Assembly: GCA_009801015.1 (NCBI GenBank)
Contig: VHZZ01014930.1
Coordinates: forward strand, 30,754 to 51,153
Direction: 5' to 3'
Length of the DNA stretch: 20,400 bases
Source of the DNA: Silene noctiflora
Lineage: Eukaryota > Streptophyta > Magnoliopsida > Caryophyllales > Caryophyllaceae
Shown: positions 19,380 to 20,400 of the stretch, piece by piece
Layout of the letters: each line of letters starts with the position of its first letter
Position numbering within the stretch: position 1 is the first letter of the stretch
The notes under the pieces: generated by a model
The model's input: only the letters and a program-made list of their open reading frames with translations
What the model was told of the DNA's origin: nothing
Database searches by the model: none
Program-made: the position numbers and the translations under genes

Positions 19380-20400
19380 TTGAAGTTCGGGTAAAAAACC
19401 TTCATTTTCTAAAACCGTCTCAATACCGAGTCGGAGTATTCTAGAGTTTTCCTAAATATTATTTTACATTTAAAAATCTCGAAAATATCTTGCCTTGCGG
19501 AATAAAGAAGTCCACATCTTCCCTAATTCCTAAATCAAAACGCGGAAATCTTTCTTGCTGAGGAGGGAAAGCCTCAGGAGAGGATGCAGTAGGCACTGCG
19601 CCTCTTGGAAAGGTCACAGTTCTTGCTGCGCCTCTTCCTGGGATGGTTTTCGTTAATTTCTTGAATATTTCCGAATTCTTCAAATCTTATCTTTTTTCCT
19701 TAACCTACACCCCGTGATTAGTATAAATAGAGACCTTCGCCTTACATATTCTTCACGCAAGTGTCCGCCCCTTCTCTTCTCTCTTTGCATTCTAAGACCA
19801 CGTGCTATTACTTTGAAGCCTACGTGCTAGATCTACTCGACCACGTAAGCCTAGATCATTCTAGGTCCAAGTATCGTTTTCATGACCGACCAATTTGACC
19901 ACTACACACAATTAATCTAATCAATTTTGTTACTAAAATTCCTTTTTCAAGGGCATCTTTTGAAATTACATCAAATTAAGCAACCACTAATGACAATTTA
20001 GTTAATCTCGCTTCGTAAACATGTAAGTCCGAGGGTGTGAAATCCCAATTTGTATTTGCATTTTCTATATTTATTAATTATGTAAGGATTTATATCATAA
20101 ACACGCTAAAACCATCTTCGAAACCATAGTTTAAAAACCGTTTTGACGAAACAGCAGGGGAAAGACTGTCGAGAAGAAACGCAACAGCTGTTGCGCCTTT
20201 TGGAAGAGTCGCAACATCTGATGCGCCTGTTCCAGAGGCTGCTTAGCCGTTGTTGCTCTTCTTCTTCTTGCTCGAGTACTAGTGTTTTGTTTTTCTTTTT
20301 TGTTTTTTCGTTTTCTTTCTTTCTTTTTGTAAACGGTTTGGCATTGACTAATAGCTAGCTCTGAGTTTTACTCCAATCCATTAGGTCTTTAGTTGCATTT
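19380..20400 (+). mobile_element. LTR-retrotransposon-like debris with a TATA box; runs off the window
   Basis: A strong TATAAATAG at 19722-19730 is followed by GAGACC, a pyrimidine-rich leader (about 19760-19790) and several CCACGTG/CCTACGTGC words. This is the look of an LTR promoter and R/U5 region. Upstream (19597-19638) and again at 20192-20233 there is a paired TGCGCCT motif with 30-base spacing. No gag or pol reading frame is visible. LTR ends and a primer-binding site were not found, so the family is unknown and the boundaries are approximate. Confidence 0.4.
19588..20233. repeat. Two diverged copies of a paired TGCGCCT repeat, about 595 bp apart
   Basis: Copy 1 has TGCGCCTCTTGGAA at 19597 and TGCGCCTCTTCC at 19627. 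Copy 2 has TGCGCCTTTTGGAA at 20192 and TGCGCCTGTTCC at 20222. The 30-base internal spacing and the flanking GGAA/TTCC words are kept in both, so they share an origin. Confidence 0.75.

Larger units (their letters stand above)
18073..19380. other. Repeat-rich intergenic stretch; no gene seen
   Basis: It contains three short hairpins (18306-18380), a run of TTCGATTAGTTT-type words (18418-18518) and a pyrimidine-rich, CCCAACCCG-like stretch at about 18840-19110. The open frames crossing the CCCAACCCG stretch on both strands are by-products of its composition and show no domain. No RNA gene was recognised. Confidence 0.5.

Noticed and set aside
1..20400. CRISPR arrays, operons, tRNA or rRNA genes, viral polyproteins
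   Set aside because: Nothing of these kinds was seen; the exon-intron structure and plant families show a nuclear plant locus, and the only tRNA-like signal is within the SINE.

Overview
The window is nuclear DNA from a flowering plant, most likely a eudicot. It is AT-rich. Both genes are split by many GT–AG introns, and both proteins belong to plant-specific families. The intergenic and intronic DNA holds Stowaway-type MITEs, a tRNA-derived SINE and LTR-retrotransposon debris. I cannot name the species from the sequence alone.

Two protein-coding genes lie head-to-tail on the minus strand. Gene A (ATG at 6510, stop at 799, 4 coding exons, about 478 aa) is a FYVE + SYLF protein. It matches Arabidopsis CFS1/CFS2, endosomal PI3P-binding proteins that link ESCRT to autophagosome maturation. 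The sequence carries the FYVE zinc ligands, a PSAPP motif (ESCRT-I type), a WLNL motif (ATG8-interacting type) and a complete SYLF domain. Gene B (ATG at 15044, stop at 9145, 14 coding exons, about 932 aa) is a NACK-type kinesin-7, closest to NACK2/TETRASPORE. This motor carries the NPK1/ANP MAPKKK cascade to the phragmoplast during cytokinesis. The reading frame is continuous across all exon junctions I placed in both genes. Each gene also appears to have an intron in its 5' leader.

Layout, left to right: 1-798, downstream flank of gene A with a perfect palindrome and a short direct repeat; 799-7620, gene A with three Stowaway-like elements in its introns and a (GAT)10 microsatellite near its start; 7640-8885, intergenic DNA with no recognised gene; 8886-16220, the kinesin gene, with two more Stowaway-like elements in introns, a templated duplication of an exon start inside an intron, and an M-phase (MSA-like) promoter element; 16229-16988, a direct duplication flanking an LTR-like segment; 16997-17848, an inverted-repeat element; 17892-18072, a SINE with a target-site duplication; 18073-20400, repeat-rich DNA ending in LTR-like sequence.

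The two genes act in different processes (cytokinesis and endosome/autophagosome traffic). Their adjacency looks like ancestral linkage: as I recall, the Arabidopsis counterparts (AT3G43210 and AT3G43230) are also close neighbours. I did not find a new multi-gene system. The most unusual signals are the templated exon copies in kinesin intron 8, two competing in-frame splice donors after kinesin exon 4, and a large Stowaway-like element with an abrupt C-rich to G-rich strand switch.
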